A DNA stretch of 64,000 nucleotides from Rhodanobacter sp. Root480 (GTDB lineage Bacteria; Pseudomonadota; Gammaproteobacteria; Xanthomonadales; Rhodanobacteraceae), in contig NZ_LMEX01000003.1 of assembly GCF_001426645.1 (NCBI RefSeq), forward strand, positions 283,449-347,448, in the 5' to 3' direction. The number at the start of each line of letters is the position of its first letter. The first letter of the stretch is position 1. Of this stretch, positions 45,810 to 55,379 are shown in pieces. The notes under the pieces were generated by a model. It was given only the letters and a program-made list of their open reading frames with translations. It ran no database searches and was not told the origin of the DNA. The position numbers and the translations under genes are program-made.

Positions 45810-46808
45810 ATGATGGATATGCCCGAAACGCCCGCACTGAACCCCTTGCAGCAATCCTTTGCGCAATTGCGCGACGACCTGCAGCGCTGCATCATCGGTC
45901 AGCCGCATCTGATCGACTGCCTGCTGATCACCTTGCTGGCGGACGGACACCTGCTGGTGGAGGGCGCGCCGGGCCTGGCCAAGACCACCGCGGTGAAGGC
46001 GCTGGCGGCGCGGATCGAGGCGGACTTTCACCGGGTGCAATTCACGCCCGACCTGCTGCCGGCCGACCTCACCGGCACCGACGTTTTCCGACCGCAGACG
46101 GGCAGCTTCGAGTTCGAACGTGGGCCGCTGTTCCACAACATCGTGCTGGCCGACGAGATCAACCGCGCGCCAGCCAAGGTGCAGTCGGCACTGCTCGAAG
46201 CGATGGCCGAACAGCAGATCACGGTGGGCCGCGCCACCTGGCATCTGCCGGACTTGTTCATGGTGATGGCCACGCAGAACCCGATCGAGCAGGAAGGCAC
46301 GTTCGCGTTGCCGGAGGCGCAGCTCGATCGCTTCCTGATGCACGTCACCATCGGCTATCCGGATGCCGCCGCCGAGCTTGCCATCCTCAAGCTGGCACGC
46401 GAACAGGCCAACCGCCACGCGCATCCCGTCGCCACCACGCCCGCGCTGCTGAGCCAGGCCGACGTGTTTGCCGCGCGCGACGCGGCCATGGCCGTGCACA
46501 TGAGCCCAGCGCTGGAGGAATACCTCACCCAGCTGGTGCTGGCCACGCGCGATGCCGGCCGTTATGGCGCCGAGCTGAAGCGCTGGATCGCGTGGGGTGC
46601 CAGCCCGCGCGCCACCATCGCGCTGGATCGCTGCGCCCGCGCCCGCGCCTGGCTGGCCGGGCGCGACTACGTGTTGCCAGACGATGTGCACGGCATCGCA
46701 CATGAAGTACTGCGCCACCGGGTGCTGCTGAGCTACGAGGCCGAAGCCGAGGGCATCCGGCCCGACCAGGTGATCGCCCGTCTGCTGGATCTCGTGCCGC
46801 TGCCGTGA
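45810..46808 (+). CDS. MoxR family AAA+ ATPase
   Basis: A 332-residue AAA+ ATPase, a chaperone-like partner of VWA proteins. Walker A GAPGLAKT (about 52-59), Walker B IVLADEINRAPAKVQSALLE, sensor 1 MATQNPIEQEGTFALPEAQL with the arginine-finger region in DRFLMHV, and a C-terminal lid (WGASPRATIALDRCARARAW). ATG at 45810 gives the family-length protein; the frame is open upstream to 45552 across the pilQ terminator, which is not coding. The stop overlaps the next gene (GTGA). First gene of a six-gene Bat operon. Confidence 0.9.
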   Translation: MMDMPETPALNPLQQSFAQLRDDLQRCIIGQPHLIDCLLITLLADGHLLVEGAPGLAKTTAVKALAARIEADFHRVQFTPDLLPADLTGTDVFRPQTGSFEFERGPLFHNIVLADEINRAPAKVQSALLEAMAEQQITVGRATWHLPDLFMVMATQNPIEQEGTFALPEAQLDRFLMHVTIGYPDAAAELAILKLAREQANRHAHPVATTPALLSQADVFAARDAAMAVHMSPALEEYLTQLVLATRDAGRYGAELKRWIAWGASPRATIALDRCARARAWLAGRDYVLPDDVHGIAHEVLRHRVLLSYEAEAEGIRPDQVIARLLDLVPLP

Positions 46809-47746
46809 ACGCCGTCGCAGCACCACGCCCCGATGGCGACGGCCGCAGCAGCGTGTCGCTGGCCGAGTTGATCGTGCTGCGGGCGCGGGTCGGGCGTGCG
46901 CGCATGGCGCCCATGTCCAGCCATGCCGCGCGCAGCGGACAGCAGTCCAGCCTTCTATACGGCCGTGGCATGGATTACGCCGAGTCGCGCGTCTACCAGG
47001 CCGGCGACGATGTGCGCCGGCTGGACTGGCGGTTGACCGCGCGCAGCGGAAAGCTGCATACCAAACTGTTCCAGGAGGATCGCGAGGGCTGCCTGATGAT
47101 CCTGCTGGATACCCATGCCAGCATGCGTTTCGGTACCCGCCGGCGCTTCAAGTCGGTACAGGCGGCGCGGCTTGCGGCATGTGCCGCGTGGTATGCGGCA
47201 CGTGCGGGCGAGCGGGTCGGGATCATGGCGTTCGGCCAGGTCGATGCACTGCTGCGGCCGCGATCCGGTGCGCGCGGCGCGCTGGCAGTCTGCGGCGCGC
47301 TGGCCGAATGGGATCTTCAAGGCGAACAGCAGCCAGAGCGCGCCGAGCCACTCTCCGATGCGTTGTTGCGCACCAGTCGGTTGTTGCATGGCGCGAACCG
47401 CGTGTTGCTGATCAGCGACGGCTTCAGTTGCGATGCGGACGCACGCCAGCGATGGCTGGCCCTGCGCCAGCACGTCGGCGCCAGCGTACTGGTCGTGGCC
47501 GACGCCCTGGAGCAATCGCTGCCGCCGTCAGGCCGTTATCCCCTCGAGCATGCGGGCGAACGTTACGACGTGGTGTTGCATGGCGAACGCCAGCGCCGCG
47601 CCTTCCAGCAGACGCTGGGTGCGGGTAGCGCGCGGCTCGGGCAACTGGCCCAGTCAACCAATACACGCTGGCAAAACGTGGACACGCAGACAGATCCGCT
47701 GACGGCCGTGTCCGCCGTGCTGGGTTCGGCAAAGGGGGCGAGATGA
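46805..47746 (+). CDS. DUF58 domain-containing protein
   Basis: A 313-residue protein of the DUF58 family that accompanies MoxR ATPases. Typical landmarks: GRGMDYAESRVYQAGDDVRR and LDWRLTARSGKLHTKLFQED (the family R-Y/V-Q-GDD-R-IDW motif, about 54-93), then a VWA-like fold with LMILLDTHASMRFG, where the metal-site motif reads DTHAS. No membrane helix. GTG overlaps the moxR stop and the protein's own stop overlaps the next ATG, so it is strictly coupled. Confidence 0.9.
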   Translation: MNAVAAPRPDGDGRSSVSLAELIVLRARVGRARMAPMSSHAARSGQQSSLLYGRGMDYAESRVYQAGDDVRRLDWRLTARSGKLHTKLFQEDREGCLMILLDTHASMRFGTRRRFKSVQAARLAACAAWYAARAGERVGIMAFGQVDALLRPRSGARGALAVCGALAEWDLQGEQQPERAEPLSDALLRTSRLLHGANRVLLISDGFSCDADARQRWLALRQHVGASVLVVADALEQSLPPSGRYPLEHAGERYDVVLHGERQRRAFQQTLGAGSARLGQLAQSTNTRWQNVDTQTDPLTAVSAVLGSAKGAR

Positions 47747-48297
47747 TGGCCTCGATCGCCACGCCCGCATCCGCCGCCTCAACGCAAGGCCCCGCGCTGC
47801 GCGATATCCATCTGCCGCCCGAACCTTCCTGGTGGCCGCCCGCACCGGGATGGTGGGTGTTTGCCGTGTTGGTTCTCGTGGGTATTTCACTGGTGGTGTG
47901 GGGCTGGCGCAGGCATCGGCGAACGGTGCGTCGGCGTCAACACATCCTGGGCGAACTGGAGCTGGTGGCGACACAGTACGGGAAGGATGGCAACGCCGCT
48001 GCGCTGGCCGGCGGCATCCAGCAATTGTTGCGGCGGGTAGCGCGTCTACACGTACCGGCGGCCGCACAACAACGCGGTGAGGCATGGCGTCAGACGCTGG
48101 CGCGGATGCCGCTGGATGCCGGTGCGATGGACACTCTGGTGACGCTGGATCGGCACATCTATCAACCGGGCCCGTTCGATCACACGGCAGCGCTGCATGC
48201 TGCGCGGGAATGGTTGCGGCTGGCGTTGCGCGACAAATATTGGAAGCGCCGCAATCGCGCGGTGGCCGATCCGGTGCCGGAGTCGAGCCATGTTTGA
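47743..48297 (+). CDS. DUF4381 domain-containing protein
   Basis: A 184-residue membrane protein. A short N-terminal tail (ALRDIHLPPEPSWWPPAPGW) leads into one membrane helix (about 38-58), then a cytoplasmic helical domain (HILGELELVATQYGKDGNAA, IQQLLRRVARLHVPAA, HAAREWLRLALRD). The LRDIHLP-PS-WPPAPGWW opening is diagnostic of DUF4381, always found in MoxR-Bat operons. Overlaps its upstream neighbour by 4 bases and its downstream neighbour by 8. Confidence 0.88.
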   Translation: MMASIATPASAASTQGPALRDIHLPPEPSWWPPAPGWWVFAVLVLVGISLVVWGWRRHRRTVRRRQHILGELELVATQYGKDGNAAALAGGIQQLLRRVARLHVPAAAQQRGEAWRQTLARMPLDAGAMDTLVTLDRHIYQPGPFDHTAALHAAREWLRLALRDKYWKRRNRAVADPVPESSHV

Positions 48298-49276
48298 GTT
48301 TGCCTGGCCCTGGGTCGCCGTGCTGCTGCCGTTGCCGTGGCTGCTGCGTCGTTTTGTGCGCGCGGCGGCGCCGGTGCAGGCGCTGCATCTGCCGCAGCCG
48401 GGCGTGCAACTGTCGCGTACCGCCGGGCAGGCGACACGCGGGATGATGCCGTGGCTCCTGGCGCTGGCATGGTTGTGCTTGCTGGCGGCGGCGGCGCGGC
48501 CGCAGTGGATCGGGCCACCGCAGGCGCAGCAGCGCAGCGGTCGGGCGCTGATGATGGCGGTGGATCTATCCGGCAGCATGCAGACCGATGACATGGAACT
48601 GGCCGGCCACCGGGTCAGCCGCTTCGGCGCGGTGGAAGCGATCGCGGGTGATTTCATCAGCCGCCGCAGTGGTGACGAACTGGGCTTGATCCTGTTCGGC
48701 AGCCAGGCGTTCCTGGTGACGCCGCTGACCTACGATCTCGGCGCCGTGCGCGCGCAGTTGCAGGGTGCCGCGGTCGGCCTGGCCGGCACCGAGACGGCGA
48801 TCGGCGACGCCATCGCGGTGGCAGTGAAACGCCTCGCCGCACTGCCCGAACCGGCACGCGTGCTAGTACTGCTCACCGACGGCGTCAACAATGCCGGCAG
48901 CATCGAGCCGCGCGATGCGGCGCGCGCCGCCAAGGCCGCCGGCGTGCGCATCTACACCATCGGCATCGGCGCCACGCGGATGCGTGTGCCCGGTTTCTTC
49001 GGCAGCCAGTTGGTGAATCCGTCGGCCGACCTGGACGCCGACATGCTCACCGCGATTGCGAAGCAGACCGGCGGTCGCTTCTTCCGCGCCACCGACAGCG
49101 ATGAATTGGCCGACGCGTACCGGGCGATCGATGCGCTGGAACCGATGCCCCAGCACGGCCCCGCACTGCGGCCCCGCCACGAATGGTTCCGCTGGCCGTT
49201 GGGCGCGGCGGTGATCCTGCTGTTGCTGGCGATGGCGTCACGGCGAGATGCGCGACCGCTGGAGTCGGCCGCATGA
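48290..49276 (+). CDS. batA: VWA-domain protein, BatA-like
   Basis: A 328-residue inner-membrane VWA protein. Helices at about 6-20, 53-68 and near the C-terminus (WPLGAAVILLLLAMA) frame a periplasmic-side VWA domain. The MIDAS is intact: Asp92, Ser94 and Ser96 in AVDLSGSM, the Thr in GTETAIGDAI and the Asp in LLTDGVNNAG. By analogy with Bacteroides/Leptospira Bat proteins it takes part in envelope stress tolerance; the exact role in proteobacteria is unclear. ATGA overlap with the next gene. Confidence 0.88.
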   Translation: MFEFAWPWVAVLLPLPWLLRRFVRAAAPVQALHLPQPGVQLSRTAGQATRGMMPWLLALAWLCLLAAAARPQWIGPPQAQQRSGRALMMAVDLSGSMQTDDMELAGHRVSRFGAVEAIAGDFISRRSGDELGLILFGSQAFLVTPLTYDLGAVRAQLQGAAVGLAGTETAIGDAIAVAVKRLAALPEPARVLVLLTDGVNNAGSIEPRDAARAAKAAGVRIYTIGIGATRMRVPGFFGSQLVNPSADLDADMLTAIAKQTGGRFFRATDSDELADAYRAIDALEPMPQHGPALRPRHEWFRWPLGAAVILLLLAMASRRDARPLESAA

Positions 49277-51243
49277 ACCAGGTCGTGCAGAATTTTCATT
49301 TCCTGCAGCCGTGGTGGCTGGCCGCGTTGCTGTTGCTGCCGTTGTGCTGGTGGCTGGGCGCGCGCCGCGGTTCGGCGCAGCGCGAACTGTCACGGCTGGT
49401 CGATGCGGAGTTGTTGCCGCATCTGCTGCAGGGGCGCGCCGGTTCATCGCGCTTGCCGTTATGGCTGTTTGCCGCGGGCTGGACACTGGCGGCGCTGGCC
49501 ATGGCCGGCCCGACCTGGAGCCAGGTGGAGCAACCGCTGTACGCCAAGCGCGCGGCGCAGGTGGTGGCGATCTCGCTGTCCCAGCGCATGCTGGCGCAAG
49601 ACGTTGCCCCCAGCCGCATCGCGCGGGCGCGTTTCAAGGTGCACGACCTGCTGGCCAGTAACCGCGACGGGCTGAACGCGCTGATCGGCTACGCCGGCGA
49701 GGCCTTCGTGGTGGCGCCGCTGACCACCGACGTCCACAGCCTGGACGATCTGCTGGACGCGATGGCGCCCGACACCATGCCGGTCGATGGCAATGATGCG
49801 GCGCGTGCCATTGAACGCGGCATGGCCCTGATCAAGGGCGCCAAGGTGGCGAACGCCTCGCTGGTGCTCGTCACCGACCAGGCCGATGACGCCGCGCAAA
49901 CCGCAGCACGCGCCGCGCGCGCGGCCGGCGTGCGCGTGTCGGTGCTGGGCGTGGGCACCACGCAGGGTGGTCCCGTGCCGCTGGCCGATGGTTTCCTGCA
50001 CGATGGCCAGGGTCATCTGCTGCTGGCCAAACGCGACGACGCCGCGCTGGCTGCGCTGGCCGCCGCCGGCGGTGGCAACTACGTGCCGATGAGCGCCGAC
50101 GGTACCGATGTGCAGGCCTTGCATGGCTTGTTGCGTACCGCGTCCGGCACCGTGCCGACGACCCAGAAGGGCGATCAGTGGCTGGATCAGGGCGCGTGGC
50201 TGCTGTTGCCGTTGCTGTTGATTGCGGCGCTGGCGTTCCGTCGTGGCTGGTTGTTGCTGCTGCCGTTGATCCTGCTGCCCTGCCTGCCCACCACGGCGCA
50301 AGCCGGCACCTGGCAGGACTGGTGGCAGCGGCCGGACCAGCAGGCGGCGCAGGCGCTGCAGCAAGGCAAGCCGAAACAGGCGCAGCAACTGGCCCGCGAT
50401 CCGCAATGGCGCGGTGCCGCCGCCTACCGCGCAGGCGATTACGCCGCGGCGACCAAAGCGCTGGAAAAGGCACCGGGTAGCGATGCAGCCTACAACCTCG
50501 GCAACGCGCTGGCGCGCCAGGGTCAGTATCCGCAGGCCATCGAGGCGTACGACCGCGCATTGAAAATCGATCCGGCCAACGCCGACGCCGAGGCCAACCG
50601 CAAGGCGGTGGAAGACTGGCTGCGCCAGCAGCAGAAGAAACCGCCGTCGGACAAATCACAGTCCCAGGCTGGTAAGCAGGGTGACAAGAACTCGCCCTCC
50701 CAGAACCAGAATGGAAAGGGCCAGAACGGTCAGGACAAGAACAAGCAGGAGAACCCGGACTCCTCACAAGGCTCCGAGGGAAAGCCGCCGCCGAAGTCGT
50801 CGGAAAAGAGCCAGGGCGAACAGGGCAAGTCGAAGCCGGGAGCCGCCAAGCCAGCCGAAAAAGACGGCCAAAACGCTGATTCGGATGCAGGCAAATTGGA
50901 CCAGGACAAGGCGCAGGATGCAGGCAAGGACGCCGGCAACAACTCGCCGGACAAGCCCGCATCGCCGCCATCGGCTGAGCAAAAGGCGCGTGCGGAACAG
51001 GCGCAGCAGGCGTTGAAACAACAGATGGACGACGCGCTGGCCGGGTCGAAGAAAGGCGATTCGCCGCCCACGCATCAGCTGGGCGCGGTCGGCGACGAGG
51101 ATGCCGGTTCCAAGTTGCCGGCCGATCTGCGCCAGGCGCTGCAACGTGTGCCGGATGATCCGGGCGCCTTGCTGCGGCGGAAATTCGAACTGGAATATCA
51201 GCAGCGCCATGGCGGCGCATCGAACGAGGATGCCCAACCGTGA
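49273..51243 (+). CDS. batB: VWA/TPR protein, BatB-BatC-like fusion with degenerate MIDAS
   Basis: A 656-residue protein combining a BatB-like VWA region (about 1-320, helices at 14-29, 62-78 and 299-332) with a BatC-like part: TPR repeats (AAYRAGDYAAATKALEKA, YNLGNALARQGQYPQAIEAY, about 380-445), then about 150 residues of Gln/Lys/Ser/Pro low complexity and a short C-terminal helix. The VWA metal site is degraded: where DxSxS is expected it reads S101-L-S-Q-R105 (AISLSQRM), and the usual GT motif reads DGNDAARAI; only the later TDQADD Asp remains. Metal binding is therefore doubtful. Coupled to batA and batD. Confidence 0.85.
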   Translation: MNQVVQNFHFLQPWWLAALLLLPLCWWLGARRGSAQRELSRLVDAELLPHLLQGRAGSSRLPLWLFAAGWTLAALAMAGPTWSQVEQPLYAKRAAQVVAISLSQRMLAQDVAPSRIARARFKVHDLLASNRDGLNALIGYAGEAFVVAPLTTDVHSLDDLLDAMAPDTMPVDGNDAARAIERGMALIKGAKVANASLVLVTDQADDAAQTAARAARAAGVRVSVLGVGTTQGGPVPLADGFLHDGQGHLLLAKRDDAALAALAAAGGGNYVPMSADGTDVQALHGLLRTASGTVPTTQKGDQWLDQGAWLLLPLLLIAALAFRRGWLLLLPLILLPCLPTTAQAGTWQDWWQRPDQQAAQALQQGKPKQAQQLARDPQWRGAAAYRAGDYAAATKALEKAPGSDAAYNLGNALARQGQYPQAIEAYDRALKIDPANADAEANRKAVEDWLRQQQKKPPSDKSQSQAGKQGDKNSPSQNQNGKGQNGQDKNKQENPDSSQGSEGKPPPKSSEKSQGEQGKSKPGAAKPAEKDGQNADSDAGKLDQDKAQDAGKDAGNNSPDKPASPPSAEQKARAEQAQQALKQQMDDALAGSKKGDSPPTHQLGAVGDEDAGSKLPADLRQALQRVPDDPGALLRRKFELEYQQRHGGASNEDAQP

Positions 51244-52931
51244 AATTCCGTCACCTGCTGGCCTTGCTGCCGTGGTTGCTGATGCCCGCGTTGAGCCACG
51301 CCGCCAGCGTGCAGGCCACGCTCAACCGCAGCACCGTGCAATTGGGCGAAACCGTCACCCTCAACCTGCGCATCAACGATTACAACGGCAACCTGCCCAC
51401 ACCGGATCTCAGCGCGCTGAACCGGGATTTCAGCATCCTGGGCACGTCACAGAATCGCAGCCTCAGCATCATCAATGGCAGCCGCACATCCGAGCTGACC
51501 CTGGGCGTGGCGCTGCGGCCACGGCATACCGGCACCCTGCAGATTCCCGCCCTGACACTGGCCGGCATGCAGACCGCGCCACTGCAATTGCAGGTTGACC
51601 CTGCCGATCCGAACACGGCCAGCACCGCACAGGGCGACGTGTTCATGGAGGCGCAGGTCGAGCCGAACCATGCCTATGTGGGGCAGCAGCTGAGCTACGT
51701 GGTGCGGCTGTATTACGCGGTCGACCTCAGTGGCGGTTCGCTCGACACGCCGCAGATCGACGGTGTGCAGGTCAGCCGCATTGGCGATGATCTCAAGTAC
51801 AGCACCCAGCGTGGTGGCCGCTCCTACAGCGTGCTGGAACGTCGTTTTGCGTTGACACCGCAGCGGGCCGGCCACATCGAGATTCCGCCGCTGGAGTTCC
51901 AGGGCGAGATGGTCGACCCACGCGACCCGAACAGCTTTTTCGGGGCCAGCACGCCGGTGAGTGCGAGTGCGCCGGCCGCGTCGGTCGAGGTCAAGGTCGC
52001 GCCGGCGGACTGGGGCAAGAGCGCGTGGCTGCCGGCGCGCGAGCTGACCTTGACGCTGAGTGGATGGCCCGACAGCAGCGATCAGGTGCGGGTGGGGCAA
52101 CCGATCAACCTGCGCATGAAGCTGCGGGCCACCGGCATTCCCTTCGAAGCCTTGCCCGCGCTCAGCTTGCCCCAGATCGACGGCGCCACGGTGTACCCGG
52201 ACAAGCCGGTGACCGGCACCGACAACGACGGGCGCTGGCTGAAAGGGCATCGCGAGCAGGCGTTCGCCGTGGTGCCCACCCGTGCCGGCACGCTGACCCT
52301 GCCTGCCACCACGCTGAAGTGGTGGAACGTGCAGACCAACTCGGAGGCGGTGGCGCGCATCCCCGCGCGCAGCGTGACCGTGCTGCCGGCCGCTGGCGCG
52401 GCAAGCGCGGCTGCGGTGCCGCCCTCGGCAACCACGGCAGATGGCGCAACGGCATCACCATCGGTACCCGCGGCCGCCGCCGGTGCCGCGCCGTGGTGGC
52501 GTTGGCTGGCGCTGGCCAGCATTGGCCTGTGGCTGCTGAGTGTGCTGGGCTGGCTGCTGTGGCGCTGGCGCCGGCGCGGTACACCGACAGCTTCGACGAC
52601 CGCCGCTGCCCCGGATACGACGCGGCAGTTGCGGCTGGCGTTTCTCGCGGCGGCTCGTGGCAGCGACACGGCGGCGCAGGTGCGCAGCCTGCTGGCGTGG
52701 GCGCGTGCCGAACGGCCTTTGTTGCGGAATCTGGGCGACCTTTCCGCCGCGCTGGCCGACGAAGCGCAGCGCCGCGCGATCGATCGTCTGCAGCAACGCC
52801 ACTATGCCGGCGCGGCGTCGGGCGAAGATGATCTGGCGGCCGTGTTCAAACGCGGTTTCGTCTGGCGCGCGTCAGGCCCGGCGCCCACCGATCAGGATCT
52901 GCCGCCGCTGTATCCGTTCAATCTTCACTGA
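51240..52931 (+). CDS. batD: BatD-like (oxygen tolerance) protein
   Basis: A 563-residue envelope protein. Signal peptide ([21 protein letters not shown], cleavage after SHA at about 21), then repeated Ig-like beta domains typical of BatD ([59 protein letters not shown]). One membrane helix lies near 420-440 ([20 protein letters not shown]), followed by a cytoplasmic helical tail. GTG overlaps the stop of the preceding gene. Last gene of the MoxR-Bat operon; its 3' end overlaps the convergent macro-domain gene by 14 bases. Confidence 0.88.
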   Translation: MKFRHLLALLPWLLMPALSHAASVQATLNRSTVQLGETVTLNLRINDYNGNLPTPDLSALNRDFSILGTSQNRSLSIINGSRTSELTLGVALRPRHTGTLQIPALTLAGMQTAPLQLQVDPADPNTASTAQGDVFMEAQVEPNHAYVGQQLSYVVRLYYAVDLSGGSLDTPQIDGVQVSRIGDDLKYSTQRGGRSYSVLERRFALTPQRAGHIEIPPLEFQGEMVDPRDPNSFFGASTPVSASAPAASVEVKVAPADWGKSAWLPARELTLTLSGWPDSSDQVRVGQPINLRMKLRATGIPFEALPALSLPQIDGATVYPDKPVTGTDNDGRWLKGHREQAFAVVPTRAGTLTLPATTLKWWNVQTNSEAVARIPARSVTVLPAAGAASAAAVPPSATTADGATASPSVPAAAAGAAPWWRWLALASIGLWLLSVLGWLLWRWRRRGTPTASTTAAAPDTTRQLRLAFLAAARGSDTAAQVRSLLAWARAERPLLRNLGDLSAALADEAQRRAIDRLQQRHYAGAASGEDDLAAVFKRGFVWRASGPAPTDQDLPPLYPFNLH

Positions 52932-53439
52932 GCGCCCGGTGCAGGATGGCGGCCATCGCCTCGCTGAAGGCACACAGCTGCACTTCGATGGCCGGAGCAT
53001 CGGCCAGTTCCGCGCGCACGCTGGCTACGGCAATGCGGGCGGCGGCCTCGGCGGGGTAGCCGTACACGCCGCAGCTGATCGCCGGAAACGCGATCGTGCG
53101 CAATCGATGGCCGCGCAGCAATTGCAGCGTGTGGCGATAGCAGTTCGCGAGCAACGCCGGCTCGCCGTGTTGGCCGCCATGCCATATCGGCCCCACGGTA
53201 TGGATCACATGACTGGCCGGCAGGTCGAAACCAGGCGTGATGCGCGCCTCGCCAGTGGGGCAGCGGACGCCGGGCGCCTGTTCCGGCAGCGCACGGCAGG
53301 CGGCCAGCAACTGCGGCCCGGCAGCACGATGGATGGCGCCGTCCACGCCGCCGCCGCCAAGGAGGTCGGGGTTGGCCGCGTTGACAATGGCGTCGACGCT
53401 CAGGCGGGTGATATCGGCGGTGATGACATGGATGGGCAT
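52918..53439 (-). CDS. Macro-domain protein (O-acetyl-ADP-ribose deacetylase type)
   Basis: A 173-residue single macro domain, most like YmdB/MacroD enzymes that hydrolyse O-acetyl-ADP-ribose or ADP-ribosyl-ester links. Landmarks: [40 protein letters not shown] (the catalytic loop), [20 protein letters not shown], and [20 protein letters not shown], which closes over the diphosphate. ATG at 53439 begins the canonical [11 protein letters not shown]. Divergent from the MarR regulator 106 bases away and convergent with batD. Confidence 0.93.
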   Translation of the reverse strand: MPIHVITADITRLSVDAIVNAANPDLLGGGGVDGAIHRAAGPQLLAACRALPEQAPGVRCPTGEARITPGFDLPASHVIHTVGPIWHGGQHGEPALLANCYRHTLQLLRGHRLRTIAFPAISCGVYGYPAEAAARIAVASVRAELADAPAIEVQLCAFSEAMAAILHRALSED

Positions 53440-53545
53440 AAGGCAACGCTGATCAAGTATCGCCGCCTTAAGGCTTGGTTTGGCGGATGGCCCCGACGTA
53501 TGCTGCAAACGAAGTACGTGTCGGGTGAAGAAGGGTCAGCAAATC

Positions 53546-54004
53546 ATGGCAAAAACAGAAGACGTTTCCTTCGGCTATCTGCTCAGCGATGTGACCTTGC
53601 TGTTCCGCAAGCATTTCGACCGGCGCGCGGTGGCGTTCGGGCTGACCCGGGCGCAGTGGCGTGCCACCAAGGTGTTGTACCACCGCGAGGGTTTGCGGCA
53701 GACCGAGTTGGCTGAATTCCTGGAGATGGAGCCGATCGCCGTGGGCCGCGTGATCGACCGCCTGCAGGCCGCCGGTTTCGTCGAACGCCGCCCCGATCCG
53801 AAGGATCGCCGCGCCTGGCGGCTGTACGTCACCGAGCAGTCGCGCGAGGTCATTGGCGGCATGGAGCTGATCGCCCGCGGCCTGCGCAAGGACGCCACCC
53901 AGGGCATCGCACACAGCGAGCTGGAGCAGGCGCTGGCGGTGATCGGCCGCATCAAGGACAACCTGCTGGCGCTGGAACAGGCTGACGACAGCACCACCAG
54001 CTGA
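53546..54004 (+). CDS. MarR/SlyA family transcriptional regulator
   Basis: A 152-residue winged-helix dimer. GLTRAQWRATKVLYHREGLR and QTELAEFLEMEPIAVGRVID form the helix-turn-helix, RLQAAGFVERRPDPKDRRAW the wing with the conserved D-x-R-(S/A) pattern, and the C-terminal helices dimerise. GAAGAAGGGTC before the ATG is the ribosome site. It lies about 210 bases upstream of, and co-directional with, an RND efflux adaptor and pump, so it probably controls them. No operator could be fixed, although an imperfect CGACGTA/TACGTGTCG inverted repeat lies near 53495-53522. Confidence 0.9.
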   Translation: MAKTEDVSFGYLLSDVTLLFRKHFDRRAVAFGLTRAQWRATKVLYHREGLRQTELAEFLEMEPIAVGRVIDRLQAAGFVERRPDPKDRRAWRLYVTEQSREVIGGMELIARGLRKDATQGIAHSELEQALAVIGRIKDNLLALEQADDSTTS

Positions 54005-54212
54005 GGCCGGTCGCGCAGCGACCAGTGCCAACCGTCGTGGCCCGGCAGCGGCGGATCGGCGACATAATGGGGATTCGTGCGAATACCCGGTCAACCGTTG
54101 CACGGGGGCCGCGTTGTAGTGCTGTTGTTCGCTTTCCCCACTGTGGCGACCGCTGTCGTCGTGCCATTCCCCCGCCGCTCCCCGCGGTGTGCCGATCGAG
54201 AATCCGCCGCAC

Positions 54213-55328
54213 ATGTCCTGGAAAAAAGTCGCCCTCATTGCCGCTGCCTTGCTGGTGATCGCGGTGGCGCTGCATTTCGGGAAATCGGTCGACAGCGCCG
54301 GAAAGACGGCAGAGCATGCCGCCGCCTCGGTACCGGTCGAGGTGGCCACCGCGCGGCGCGGCGATATCGAGCTTTCGTTGCAACTGGTGGGTCGGGTGGA
54401 AGCATGGTCCACGGTGACCGTGCGGGCGCGGGTGTCGGGCCAGCTGGAGTCGCTGTCGTTCACGCCGGGCACGCACGTGCGCAAGGGCAGCGTGCTGGCG
54501 CAGATCGATCCGCGATTGCTGCGGGCACAGCTGGACCAGGCGCGCGGCAACGTGGCGCGCGACCGCGCGCAACTGCAGAAGGCGCAGGCCGACCAGAAGC
54601 GTTATGCCGACATGCTGGGCAAGGGTTTTGTCTCCCGCGCCGATTACGACCTGTACCAGGCCAACCTGGCCGTGGCCAAGGCCGCGCTGCAGAGCGACCT
54701 GGCCGCGCAGGAGCTGGCCCAGACGCAACTTGACTATGCCCGCATCGTGGCCCCGTTCGACGGCGTCACCGGCGCGCCGCTGGTGTATCCGGGCGCGCAG
54801 ATCAGCGCCGACAGCACCGACATCGTGGTGCTCAACCAGGTCGAGCCGGTGCGCGTGGCGTTCAATATCCCCGAGGACACGCTGAGCGCCGTGCGCGATG
54901 CGCTGGCGCGCGGCGACGTGCCGGTGCAGGTGACGGCGTCCGGCGACCATGGCGCGCCGCTGGCCGGCACGCTGCAGTTCGTCGACAACGCGGTGGACGC
55001 CAGCACCGGCACCATCGTGCTGAAGGCGCGTTTCGACAACGTCAACTATCGCCTCACTCCCGGCCAGTTCGTGCAGGTGAGCTTGCCCACCACGCGGCTG
55101 ACCAACGTGGTCAGCGTGCCGGTGCACGCGTTGCAGAGTTCAACCAGCGGCAGCTTCGTGTTCGTGCTGGGCGCCGATGGAAAAGTGCAGCAGCGTCCGG
55201 TCACCGCCGGCCCCACCAGCGCGGGGCGCACCGTGATCGACAAGGGTCTGCAAGGCGGCGAAAACGTTGTGACCGAGGGGCAGATGCTGCTGGTCGACGG
55301 GGCGAGCGCGCATGTCGCCGCGCGCTGA
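54213..55328 (+). CDS. RND efflux periplasmic adaptor (MdtA-like)
   Basis: A 371-residue membrane-fusion protein. One N-terminal membrane helix (about 5-22), a barrel-sandwich half (SVPVEVATARRGDIELSLQL, then ARVSGQLESLSFTPGTHVRK), an alpha-hairpin (about 105-165) and beta-barrel and proximal domains (VRVAFNIPEDTLSAVRDALA, then VPVHALQSSTSGSFVFVLG). DYARIVAPFDGVTG is the signature where the hairpin returns. ATG at 54213 is preferred over GTG at 54189, neither having a strong ribosome site. The pump gene follows after 51 bases; no outer-membrane channel gene is present here. Confidence 0.92.
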   Translation: MSWKKVALIAAALLVIAVALHFGKSVDSAGKTAEHAAASVPVEVATARRGDIELSLQLVGRVEAWSTVTVRARVSGQLESLSFTPGTHVRKGSVLAQIDPRLLRAQLDQARGNVARDRAQLQKAQADQKRYADMLGKGFVSRADYDLYQANLAVAKAALQSDLAAQELAQTQLDYARIVAPFDGVTGAPLVYPGAQISADSTDIVVLNQVEPVRVAFNIPEDTLSAVRDALARGDVPVQVTASGDHGAPLAGTLQFVDNAVDASTGTIVLKARFDNVNYRLTPGQFVQVSLPTTRLTNVVSVPVHALQSSTSGSFVFVLGADGKVQQRPVTAGPTSAGRTVIDKGLQGGENVVTEGQMLLVDGASAHVAAR

Positions 55329-55379
55329 GGTCGGTATGGCCATTCATCCGGCTGGCGTCGCGTCGCCCGGAGCATCGCG

